From positions 1 through 36,600 of the forward strand of contig JBMFOH010000004.1 of NCBI GenBank assembly GCA_049969715.1: 36,600 nt of DNA, read 5' to 3'. A program made the position numbers and the translations under genes. The notes below the pieces were generated by a model. It saw only the letters and a program-made list of their open reading frames with translations, was not told the origin of the DNA and did no database searches. Origin of the DNA: JBMFOH01 sp049969715 [NCBI: bacterium] (GTDB lineage Bacteria > DUMJ01). Each line of letters opens with the position of its first letter. The stretch's first letter is position 1. Below, in pieces: positions 1-6,752 of the stretch.

Positions 1-480
1 CTTCGATAATAGATCCCTTACTTCCATCTCTACTAGGTCTATTAACTCTGGGTCATCTACCATAACTATCTTGTTCAAAAATACTACTATGTACGGAACA
101 TTTACCTGCCTAGCTAAAAGTATATGCTCCCTCGTCTGGGGCATCGGTCCGTCTGCCGCTGATACTACTAATATCGCTCCATCCATCTGGGCAGCCCCTG
201 TGATCATATTCTTTACATAGTCTGCATGCCCTGGACAGTCTACATGTGCATAGTGCCTCTTCTCTGTCTCATACTCTACATGAGAGATGTTTATTGTGAT
301 ACCTCTTTCTCTCTCCTCTGGCGCATTGTCTATCTCGTAGAAATCCTTCGGTTGGGTCTTCCCTAACGTTGCCAGTACCTGTGTAATGGCTGCTGTTAGC
401 GTGGTCTTACCGTGGTCTACATGTCCTATTGTGCCTACATTTATATGTGGCTTTGTCCTTTCAAACTTCTGCTTAGCCAT
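1..480 (-). CDS. tuf: Elongation factor Tu, N-terminal part (cut by left window edge)
   Basis: EF-Tu carries aminoacyl-tRNA to the ribosomal A site as a GTP complex. I translated the first 160 residues by hand from the ATG at 480; the frame stays open to base 1. Visible motifs are the P-loop GHVDHGKTT, the switch I sequence [14 protein letters not shown] with the catalytic His, and NKIVMVDD, which reads as the G4 region. A strong ribosome site (GGAAGGAGGG) lies about 12 bases before the ATG, inside the end of fusA. The start overlaps the fusA stop by 8 bases (ATGGCTAA). It is the last visible gene of the str operon. Codon use looks a little more GC-rich than in neighbouring genes, as expected for a very highly expressed gene. 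The rest of the protein lies outside the window. Confidence 0.97.
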   Translation of the reverse strand, partial: MAKQKFERTKPHINVGTIGHVDHGKTTLTAAITQVLATLGKTQPKDFYEIDNAPEERERGITINISHVEYETEKRHYAHVDCPGHADYVKNMITGAAQMDGAILVVSAADGPMPQTREHILLARQVNVPYIVVFLNKIVMVDDPELIDLVEMEVRDLLSK

Positions 481-2557
481 ATCTATTTATCTTCCCTCCT
501 TCCAATATTCCCTGTGGAACCTCTCCATAATGAGAGAATTCCATCGTATAACTTCCTCTACCCTGGGTCAATGATCTAAGGTCTGTAGCATAACCGAACA
601 TTTCATTTAGTGGGACAAGAACCCTTATAATCCTTGTAGTTCCATCTAAATCCATATCTAACACGTGACTTCTTCTTGCCATAAGGTCACCCATAACATC
701 TCCAGTGTAAACATCAGGCATAACAATCTCTACCTTCATTATCGGTTCAAGTATTAAAGGATCCGCCTTAAGGACTGCGGATTTTAAAGCCTGAGAAGCA
801 GCTATCTTAAATGCCATCTCACTAGAGTCTACCTCATGGTAAGAACCATCAAAAAGTGTTACTCTTATATCTATAAGTGGATATCCTGTATATACCCCGC
901 CATCTAGAGCCTCCATAACCCCAGCCTCTATAGCAGGAATAAACTCCTTAGGGATTACTCCTCCAGTAATCTTATTGACGAACTCTCTTCCCTTTCCTCT
1001 CTCTAAAGGTTCTACCTCAAGCCATACATGTCCATACTGTCCCCTTCCACCTGTTTGTCTAATATATCTACCTTCTGCCACTGCTTTGTTCCTTATCGTC
1101 TCTTTATATGCAACCTGAGGCCTACCTATGTTTACTCCAACATTAAACTCTCTCAAAAGCCTATCAGCAATTATCTCTAGGTGGAGTTCTCCCATTCCAG
1201 AGAGGATAGATTGGCCCGTCTCTTCATCTACCTTCCATTTCAATGTAGGATCTTCTTCAGTAAGCTTTAGAAGCGCTGTTTGAAGTTTCTCTTCATCATC
1301 TCTAGTCTTTGGTTCTACAGCAATAGATATTACTGGCTCAGGAAAATGCATAGATTCAAGGAGTATCGGAAATTTTTCATCACATAGTGTCTCCCCAGTA
1401 GTAGTATCTTTTAAACCGACTACTGCACCTAAATCTCCTGCTCCAAGGAAATCTATCTCTTCCCTCCTATTAGCATGCATTCTTAAGATCCTAGCGATAC
1501 GTTCCTTTCTATTCTTATTTGCATTATATACATACGTCCCTGGAATCAATCTGCCAGAGTAAACCCTTACATAAGTAAGTTTTCCTACATAAGGGTCACT
1601 CATCACCTTAAACGCCAAAGCAGAAAGGGGAGCATCATAAGATGTCTCTCTAACCTCTTCCTCCTGAGTAGATGGATTTATTCCTTTTACAGAAGGTATA
1701 TCTATAGGGCTTGGGAGGAAATCTACAATAGCATCCAGAAGAAGCTGGACTCCTTTATTCTTATAAGAAGACCCACATAAAACTGGTACCATGTTATTTT
1801 CAATAGTATATCTTCTTATAGTAGATAAAATCTCATCCTCAGATATCTCCATACCTTCTAGATATTTCCCCATAATACTATCATCTAGCTCTGCCAGACT
1901 CTCTAATAAAAGTTCACGATGTCTCAATGCAGTCTCCATCATATCACTAGGGACATCTGTAACCTCCATCTCAAGCCCAAGCTCATCCCTATAATAGATA
2001 GCCTTTAGCCTTATAAGATCTATAATTCCAACAAACCTGTCTTCTTCTCCAATAGGGATCTGAATAGGAACGACATTTGCATTGAGCTTTTCTTTCATCA
2101 TATTAACTACCTTTAGAAAGTTTGCTCCCGAACGATCCATCTTATTTATATAAGCTATTCTTGGAACCTTATACCTAGAAGCCTGTCTCCAAACGGTCTC
2201 AGACTGAGGCTGAACCCCAGCAACCCCGCAGAAGATTGCAACTATACCATCAAGAACCCTGAGGGCTCTTTCTACCTCAGCTGTAAAATCCACGTGCCCG
2301 GGCGTATCAATTATATTAATCCGAGAATTACGCCAAAAACACGTAGTTACAGCAGAAGTAATAGTAATACCCCTCTCCTTCTCTTGGACCATCCAGTCCA
2401 TTGTAGCAGAGCCTTCATCAACTTCTCCAATCTTATAAACCTTCCCTGTATAGAACAGCATCCTTTCTGTAGTTGTAGTCTTTCCTGCATCTATATGAGC
2501 AACTATCCCTATATTTCTCGTATTTTTCAACAAAATCTTCTCTTCCAAAATCTTCAC
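473..2557 (-). CDS. fusA: Elongation factor G (canonical)
   Basis: This 694-residue GTPase drives tRNA-mRNA translocation and, with RRF, ribosome recycling. The G domain shows [12 protein letters not shown] (residues 20-31), RGITI in switch I, DTPGHVDF with catalytic His88, NKMD and CGSS. Domains II-V follow, including the conserved [15 protein letters not shown] stretch and GYPLIDIRV. Length is normal for the family. The start is GTG at 2557, directly after the rpsG stop with no gap, so initiation probably depends on translational coupling; the only ribosome site is a weak GGTAG within the rpsG stop. A downstream TTG about ten codons in is possible but would leave a short N-terminus. It is the housekeeping copy; a divergent paralogue lies at 6753-8828. 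Confidence 0.97.
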   Translation of the reverse strand: MKILEEKILLKNTRNIGIVAHIDAGKTTTTERMLFYTGKVYKIGEVDEGSATMDWMVQEKERGITITSAVTTCFWRNSRINIIDTPGHVDFTAEVERALRVLDGIVAIFCGVAGVQPQSETVWRQASRYKVPRIAYINKMDRSGANFLKVVNMMKEKLNANVVPIQIPIGEEDRFVGIIDLIRLKAIYYRDELGLEMEVTDVPSDMMETALRHRELLLESLAELDDSIMGKYLEGMEISEDEILSTIRRYTIENNMVPVLCGSSYKNKGVQLLLDAIVDFLPSPIDIPSVKGINPSTQEEEVRETSYDAPLSALAFKVMSDPYVGKLTYVRVYSGRLIPGTYVYNANKNRKERIARILRMHANRREEIDFLGAGDLGAVVGLKDTTTGETLCDEKFPILLESMHFPEPVISIAVEPKTRDDEEKLQTALLKLTEEDPTLKWKVDEETGQSILSGMGELHLEIIADRLLREFNVGVNIGRPQVAYKETIRNKAVAEGRYIRQTGGRGQYGHVWLEVEPLERGKGREFVNKITGGVIPKEFIPAIEAGVMEALDGGVYTGYPLIDIRVTLFDGSYHEVDSSEMAFKIAASQALKSAVLKADPLILEPIMKVEIVMPDVYTGDVMGDLMARRSHVLDMDLDGTTRIIRVLVPLNEMFGYATDLRSLTQGRGSYTMEFSHYGEVPQGILEGGKINRYG

Positions 2558-3028
2558 CTACCAACGATAATGAGAAAATGCTCTATTCGCCTCAGCCATC
2601 TTGTGAGTATCTTCTCTCTTTTTTATAGCTGTACCTACCTTATTGTAGGCATCCATAAGCTCTGCTGTCAGCTTTTCTTCGGCACTTTTTCCTCCACGGC
2701 TACGGAAGGCATCAATAATCCAACGCATAGCTAAGGAACGTCCCTTTTCAGGGTCTACTTCTACTGGAACCTGATAGGTAGCACCCCCTACCCTTCTAGG
2801 CCTTACAGCAACTAGAGGTCTAACATTCTCAATAACTTGATCTAAAATCTCTGAACCTGACTTTCCTATCTTCTCCTCTAGGTTTCTTAAGGCTGTATAA
2901 ACTATCTTTTCTGCCTTTGACTTCTTCCCCTTAACCATTATTTTATTGATAAATTTAGCTACCGTTTCACTATTATATAATAAATCTGGAGAAATACTCC
3001 TTTTGGGCACAGGCCCTTTACGCGGCAT
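2558..3028 (-). CDS. rpsG: 30S ribosomal protein S7
   Basis: S7 is a 156-residue primary binding protein of the 3' domain of 16S rRNA and nucleates the 30S head. The N-terminus [10 protein letters not shown] and the internal [14 protein letters not shown] and LAMRWI segments are family hallmarks, and length is typical. It sits between rpsL (11-base gap) and fusA (no gap) in the classical str order. In enterobacteria S7 represses its own operon by binding near its own start; I did not find an obvious copy of that control structure here. Confidence 0.97.
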   Translation of the reverse strand: MPRKGPVPKRSISPDLLYNSETVAKFINKIMVKGKKSKAEKIVYTALRNLEEKIGKSGSEILDQVIENVRPLVAVRPRRVGGATYQVPVEVDPEKGRSLAMRWIIDAFRSRGGKSAEEKLTAELMDAYNKVGTAIKKREDTHKMAEANRAFSHYRW

Positions 3029-3039
3029 CTACAACCCTC

Positions 3040-3414
3040 CTATGACTTCGGTCTTTTAGCTCCATACTTGGAACGCCCCTGTCTTCTATTCTCCACACCT
3101 GCTGCATCAAGTGTCCCTCTTATTATATGATAACGAATACCAGGGAGATCCTTTACTCTACCCCCACGTATAAGTACCACCGAATGCTCTTGCAGGTTAT
3201 GACCAATACCAGGGATATATGCAGTTACCTCCATCCCATTCACTAGCCTTACCCTGGCAATCTTTCTTAAAGCCGAATTAGGCTTCTTGGGGGTCATAGT
3301 CCCTACTCTAATACATACTCCACGTTTCTGGGGGCATCCCTGAAGCGCAGGAGCTTTAGTTTTACTCTTTACCTTTTCTCTTCCATATCTAACTAATTGA
3401 TTTATAGTAGGCAT
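3040..3414 (-). CDS. rpsL: 30S ribosomal protein S12
   Basis: S12 is a decoding-centre protein of the small subunit and governs translational accuracy. The 124-residue product begins [12 protein letters not shown] and contains [11 protein letters not shown] and [18 protein letters not shown] followed by the RVKDLPG loop, the two regions that line the decoding site. The ATG at 3414 has a strong ribosome site (GGAGGTGA) seven bases upstream and a near-consensus promoter about 30 bases upstream. It is the first gene of the str operon. Unlike many bacteria, rpoBC and an L7Ae-type gene are not next to it; the upstream neighbour is divergent. Confidence 0.97.
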   Translation of the reverse strand: MPTINQLVRYGREKVKSKTKAPALQGCPQKRGVCIRVGTMTPKKPNSALRKIARVRLVNGMEVTAYIPGIGHNLQEHSVVLIRGGRVKDLPGIRYHIIRGTLDAAGVENRRQGRSKYGAKRPKS

Positions 3415-3440
3415 TAGTCACCTCCAAATTACAGCACAAT

Positions 3441-3469
3441 ATATTAGCATCTTTTGCCACTCCTGTCAA
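3441..3469 (-). promoter_or_regulatory. Promoter of the str operon
   Basis: Read on the minus strand, TTGACA (3469-3464) is followed by exactly 17 bases and TAATAT (3446-3441). This is a near-perfect sigma-70-type promoter. Transcription would start near 3434, giving a leader of roughly 20 bases before rpsL, consistent with strong constitutive expression. Confidence 0.85.
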
Positions 3470-3508
3470 TAGCTAGAAATTAAAGCACTAGCATCATATT
3501 GGAATTTA

Positions 3509-3517
3509 TGATAAAAT
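3509..3517 (+). promoter_or_regulatory. Possible extended -10 promoter for the small membrane protein
   Basis: The plus strand reads TG-A-TAAAAT at 3509-3517, an extended -10 element, with no convincing -35. It would direct transcription divergently from the str promoter toward the gene starting at 3557. The similar TG-A-TATAAT element at 3808-3816 makes it more credible, but the support is modest. Confidence 0.35.
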
Positions 3518-3556
3518 TTATTCTAGCAAAAATCATCTAATATGGAGGTGAGTAGG

Positions 3557-3760
3557 ATGAGCAAGGTCCTCTTACTCATAGGAGGATTAGTATGTGTAAT
3601 CCTTGGACTTTGGGGAATAATAGCTTGGTGGAGTTATTTTATGAAAGCCCTTATGGCTCTAGTACCTCCAGGACTCATCATCATAGGGGTACTTTTGGCT
3701 ATATTTGGTTATTCAGACATAAAGAGTAGCCTCGAAGAAAAGAGAAATTACAAAGGATAA
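3557..3760 (+). CDS. Small membrane protein of unknown function (67 aa)
   Basis: The product has two predicted membrane helices (about residues 3-28 and 34-55) joined by a short loop containing PP, with a charged cytoplasmic-looking tail (SSLEEKRN). I recognise no family. The start is ATG 3557 rather than the in-frame ATG at 3542, because a perfect GGAGGTG lies at 3544-3550, eight bases before 3557 and overlapping the earlier ATG. It is the first gene divergent from the str operon and has its own possible promoter. Function is unknown; the topology alone would suit a small membrane regulator or helper subunit, which is only a guess. Confidence 0.7.
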   Translation: MSKVLLLIGGLVCVILGLWGIIAWWSYFMKALMALVPPGLIIIGVLLAIFGYSDIKSSLEEKRNYKG

Positions 3761-3807
3761 CCCCTAGCTATATCTTCTTCCTTATATCTTCTCTAAGTAG
3801 TTTAGTG

Positions 3808-3816
3808 TGATATAAT
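3808..3816 (+). promoter_or_regulatory. Extended -10 promoter for the RAMP gene
   Basis: TG-A-TATAAT occurs at 3808-3816, a perfect extended -10. No good -35 is visible 16-18 bases upstream, as is common for extended -10 promoters. It lies about 40 bases before the start at 3858 and could drive the RAMP gene, and possibly hpf and the HD-GYP gene behind it. Confidence 0.6.
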
Positions 3817-3857
3817 CTTATTAAAAAGGTTGATTTTTGCTTTTGGAGGTAATAGGA

Positions 3858-4754
3858 ATGGAACTTCACTGTATAATAAAGTTCAAGAATCCCTGTCATA
3901 TAGGATATGGAACAGGTGCCCAAATAAAGGATTTTAGAAATAAACCTTATATACCAGATGTAATATTAACCACTCAGATCTTTTCAGAGGCCTTAAGGTT
4001 TGCTTTACCTCTCAGAAGGAAAATAGAACCCCCTAGAACCAGTGATGGAATTACCCCAGAAGAGCCTAAGCTTGTAAGGATAAAAGGTCAGGAATTTTTC
4101 AAGAATACCATCTATTTTATTCTCAATATAGATGATGAAGACCTAGATATCTACCTTGCAGCTCTAAAATCACTCCAGAACACAGGTATAGGTGCCAATA
4201 CATCTCAAGGTTTTGGATACAATCAGATTGTAATAGTAGATGACAATGTCCCTAAAAATCTAAAAGAAAGGTTTAAGGAGCTATTTAAAAAGGAAGAATT
4301 TTATAACCCATACCTGATAAGGCTAGTCCAATCTATCTTTAGCCGTATAAAGAGAAATTGGATAAGCTGGAATAGATGCTACAAGAATATAGGTGCATTT
4401 GAGAGGAGGTTATATTATAAGATAACACTCGAAAAGAAAATAACGTCAAATTCTTTTAGGGGAGAGCTAAGAAGGAAGCTCCTAGAGATTACAGGCATCA
4501 TACATAAAAATCCAACTAATGTGTGCACTCCAAAGGATGTTCCTTGCCAAGTATGTAGACTTATGGGTTATATGGGAGGAAAGTCTAAAATTATTGCTAG
4601 AAGCTTCTCTAGCAAAGAGGGTTATTTTATGTATATTATAGGAGAAAACCTCACCAAGGAAGAAGAGGAACTCCTAAATAAGGCATTAAAAGGGAACAAA
4701 TATCAATTGGTATTAGAAGAGACTTTAAAAGACTACGTATCTGAATCAGCTTGA
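3858..4754 (+). CDS. Stand-alone RAMP-superfamily protein, two RAMP-like halves
   Basis: RAMPs are RRM-fold RNA-binding proteins best known from CRISPR-Cas effectors (Cas5, Cas6, Cas7). The 298-residue product shows HIGYGTG (residues 14-20), PYIP (30-33) followed by a helix ending SEALR (43-47), and a glycine-rich loop GIGANTSQGFG (110-120). This is the usual order of one RAMP domain. A second half shows SFRGELRRK (199-207) and a Cys cluster C223-C230-C233 in the context CQVCRLMG, resembling Csm3/Csm5/Cmr-type subunits. No second glycine loop is visible at the C-terminus, so the second half is reduced. ATG 3858 was chosen because GGAGGT (3845-3850) lies seven bases before it; an upstream TTG at 3837 lacks a ribosome site. 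No cas10, cas1, cas2 or repeats are in the window. Whether it is a CRISPR leftover, an orphan effector subunit or a housekeeping RNA-binding protein is open. Family call fairly sure; function unknown. Confidence 0.75.
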   Translation: MELHCIIKFKNPCHIGYGTGAQIKDFRNKPYIPDVILTTQIFSEALRFALPLRRKIEPPRTSDGITPEEPKLVRIKGQEFFKNTIYFILNIDDEDLDIYLAALKSLQNTGIGANTSQGFGYNQIVIVDDNVPKNLKERFKELFKKEEFYNPYLIRLVQSIFSRIKRNWISWNRCYKNIGAFERRLYYKITLEKKITSNSFRGELRRKLLEITGIIHKNPTNVCTPKDVPCQVCRLMGYMGGKSKIIARSFSSKEGYFMYIIGENLTKEEEELLNKALKGNKYQLVLEETLKDYVSESA

Positions 4755-4755
4755 T

Positions 4756-4780
4756 AAAGATATCTTACTATGGTATCTTT
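4756..4780 (+). other. Stem-loop in the hpf leader
   Basis: AAAGATATC (4756-4764) pairs with GGTATCTTT (4772-4780) around a 7-base loop: nine pairs including one G-U. The RAMP stop codon ends just before it and the hpf ribosome site begins 18 bases after it. No U-run follows on the plus strand, so it does not look like an intrinsic terminator; a processing or stability element between the two genes is more likely. Confidence 0.5.
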
Positions 4781-4813
4781 GGAAAAAACCTATGCCGAGG
4801 AGGTTAGAAGACT

Positions 4814-5371
4814 ATGGACATAAGGATAAAAGGAAGGAACATAGATGTAAGTGATGCCCTTGAAAACTATATAAGGAAGAAGTTAACAAAAATAAATCGT
4901 TTTTCTGATCGCATCTCAGAGATAGAGGTAATGCTTAGTACTCAGAACAGTAAGACTTCTGGAGACTCACATAAAGTAGAGGCAACTGTATGGATAAATG
5001 GGAAGATAATAAGAGCTCAAGAATCTTCGTCTGATATGTATGCATCGGTAGATTTAGTTGTAGACAAGCTAGAGCGGAGGATAAAAACATTCAAAGGGAA
5101 GCTCATAGATAGATGGAGAAATACAAAGGAAGAGACCTCACAATCTGTGTCATCAGAAGAAGAAAAGGAGGCGTTTGAAGGAGAGCTTTCTGACAGAATA
5201 ATAAGGAGGAAAAAGCTTACTATCTCCCCTATGTCTGTAGAAGAGGCTCTTTTACAGATGGAACTTTTAGGACATGATTTCTTTGTATTCATAAATGTAG
5301 AGACGTCAGAAGTAAATATAGTATACGTAAGGGAAGAAGGAGGATATGGACTCATAGAGATCCAGATATGA
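4814..5371 (+). CDS. hpf: Ribosome hibernation promoting factor, long form
   Basis: Long HPF binds the 30S decoding region and pairs ribosomes into inactive 100S dimers during starvation. The 185-residue product has the S30AE-type N-terminal domain (about residues 1-105, beginning MDIRIKGRNIDVSDALENYI), a charged linker rich in Glu and Ser, and the C-terminal dimerisation domain (about 130-185) with SVEEALLQMELLGHDFFVF. The length matches the long form of Firmicutes, Thermotogota and others, not the short E. coli HPF or YfiA. The start has GGAGGT at 4799-4804, nine bases before ATG. A stem-loop precedes it. Its stop overlaps the ATG of the HD-GYP gene (ATGA), so the two are translationally coupled. 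Confidence 0.95.
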   Translation: MDIRIKGRNIDVSDALENYIRKKLTKINRFSDRISEIEVMLSTQNSKTSGDSHKVEATVWINGKIIRAQESSSDMYASVDLVVDKLERRIKTFKGKLIDRWRNTKEETSQSVSSEEEKEAFEGELSDRIIRRKKLTISPMSVEEALLQMELLGHDFFVFINVETSEVNIVYVREEGGYGLIEIQI

Positions 5372-6648
5372 AACCAACCTTAAGGTCTTTTCTCTTTATC
5401 CTTACAGGGATCTCTATACTACTTATTATCTATGTTTTTCGCACATATCCATTTAGGGGAGATTTAATTGATGTAGTAATATTTTTGACTTTAGGTTGGA
5501 TATTAGAGGCACTTCCAGTAAAAATCCCTGGAAAAGATATGAGCATCTCTGTAGGATTTATTATCTCTTATGCAGGGATGTTATTGTTTGGAGCCCCATT
5601 CGGCATATTAATGGACGGATTGGGGTCTATAAGCCTAGAGGAGATTAATTTTAAGTTCCATTCCTCAGCTCATTTTATATTTAATAGGGCGACGCTTATA
5701 CTCTGTGCGGGAGTTTCAGGAATAATATTTGAAACTCTAAATGGTCCTAATATACCTTTTGGATGGTATTACTTTATAGTTTCCCTTGCAATAGCAATAG
5801 TCTACTGGTTAATAAATGTGACTTCATTAAGCATAGTAATTGCCATAGATAAAGGAAGGTCTATATTAAAAACATGGATCTACTATATATCTAATATCTC
5901 AGTCATTACATATCTTTTACACTTTGTTTTGGCACTCCTTATAGCCCAAAGCTACAAATCCTCCGGACCAATTACAATAATACTTTATATGGTCCCAATA
6001 TTTATTGCCAGATATCTATTTATTCTTACTGGAGAAATAAATAAAATCTACGATCAGGCAATTTCTACTCTGATAAAACTTCTAGGCGTGTTTGATAGCT
6101 ACACCAGTAACCATTCTTTGAGGGTAGCCCAAATATCTGAAGATATAGCAAGAGAACTTGGACTAAGTGAAGCTAGAATAGAAAAGATAAGAAACGCAGC
6201 ACTTCTTCATGACCTTGGTAAGATAGGACTACCAATAAATGTTCTCAACAGTCCAAAACCTCTTACTCAAGAAGAATGGGATTTAATATACAAACATCCA
6301 GAGACAGGAGAGAATATCTCAATGGAGGTCTCTAGATTTAAAGAGGTACCGAAATGGATAAGATATCACCATGAGAGATATAATGGTAAGGGGTATCCTG
6401 ATGGGTTAAAATCTAACGAGATTCCACTAGAAAGTCGGATAATAGCTTGTGCAGATACATTTGATGCTATGACCACAGATAGGCCTTATTCCAAAAGGAA
6501 AAGTATAGGGGAAACAAAGGAGGAATTACTGAAGGTAAGAGGAACACAGCTGGACCCAAAGGTAGTAGATGCTCTTATCAGAGTGATAGAAAAGAATTCA
6601 AGTATATACAGTAAGGACATTATCAGAGAAGATAATATCACTGGTTAA
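5368..6648 (+). CDS. Membrane HD-GYP domain protein, probable c-di-GMP phosphodiesterase
   Basis: HD-GYP proteins hydrolyse cyclic di-GMP at a metal site. The 426-residue product has an N-terminal membrane region of about seven or eight helices (residues 5-220) with no recognised extracellular sensor domain. A cytoplasmic HD-GYP domain follows (about 230-420): NHSLRVAQ (248-255), HDLGKIG (281-287), and HHERYNGKGYPDGL (334-347) with an intact GYP at 342-344, then DTFDAMTTDRPY. All visible metal-binding and signature residues are present, so it should be active. The ATG lies inside the hpf stop codon (ATGA), which suggests coupled synthesis. A c-di-GMP receptor candidate, the PilZ protein at 21801-22463, is in the flagellar operon. 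The signal sensed by the membrane part is unknown. Confidence 0.93.
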   Translation: MKPTLRSFLFILTGISILLIIYVFRTYPFRGDLIDVVIFLTLGWILEALPVKIPGKDMSISVGFIISYAGMLLFGAPFGILMDGLGSISLEEINFKFHSSAHFIFNRATLILCAGVSGIIFETLNGPNIPFGWYYFIVSLAIAIVYWLINVTSLSIVIAIDKGRSILKTWIYYISNISVITYLLHFVLALLIAQSYKSSGPITIILYMVPIFIARYLFILTGEINKIYDQAISTLIKLLGVFDSYTSNHSLRVAQISEDIARELGLSEARIEKIRNAALLHDLGKIGLPINVLNSPKPLTQEEWDLIYKHPETGENISMEVSRFKEVPKWIRYHHERYNGKGYPDGLKSNEIPLESRIIACADTFDAMTTDRPYSKRKSIGETKEELLKVRGTQLDPKVVDALIRVIEKNSSIYSKDIIREDNITG

Positions 6649-6752
6649 ATTAGAGATATCTGTATTTAATAGGAAAGATATGCTATTATTTATAGGGATA
6701 CTCCTAACTTATACAAAATAATTATATAATTATAGATTATGGAGGGAAATAA

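Noticed and set aside
2294-2734. Open plus-strand frame of 146 codons across the fusA/rpsG junction
   Set aside because: It lies antisense to two highly conserved genes, and its product is low-complexity Ser/Leu/Ile-rich with no ribosome site or family features.
3837-3857. Upstream TTG start for the RAMP gene
   Set aside because: No ribosome site precedes it, whereas the ATG at 3858 has GGAGGT at ideal spacing.
3858-4754. Annotating this as part of a CRISPR-Cas locus
   Set aside because: No repeats, spacers or other cas genes were found on either side, so only the RAMP fold can be claimed.
6649-6752. Terminator or promoter between the HD-GYP gene and the EF-G paralogue
   Set aside because: Inverted repeats here are short, AT-rich and imperfect with no U-run. 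A TATAAT at 6725-6730 lacks any reasonable -35 or extended -10, so it is not claimed.
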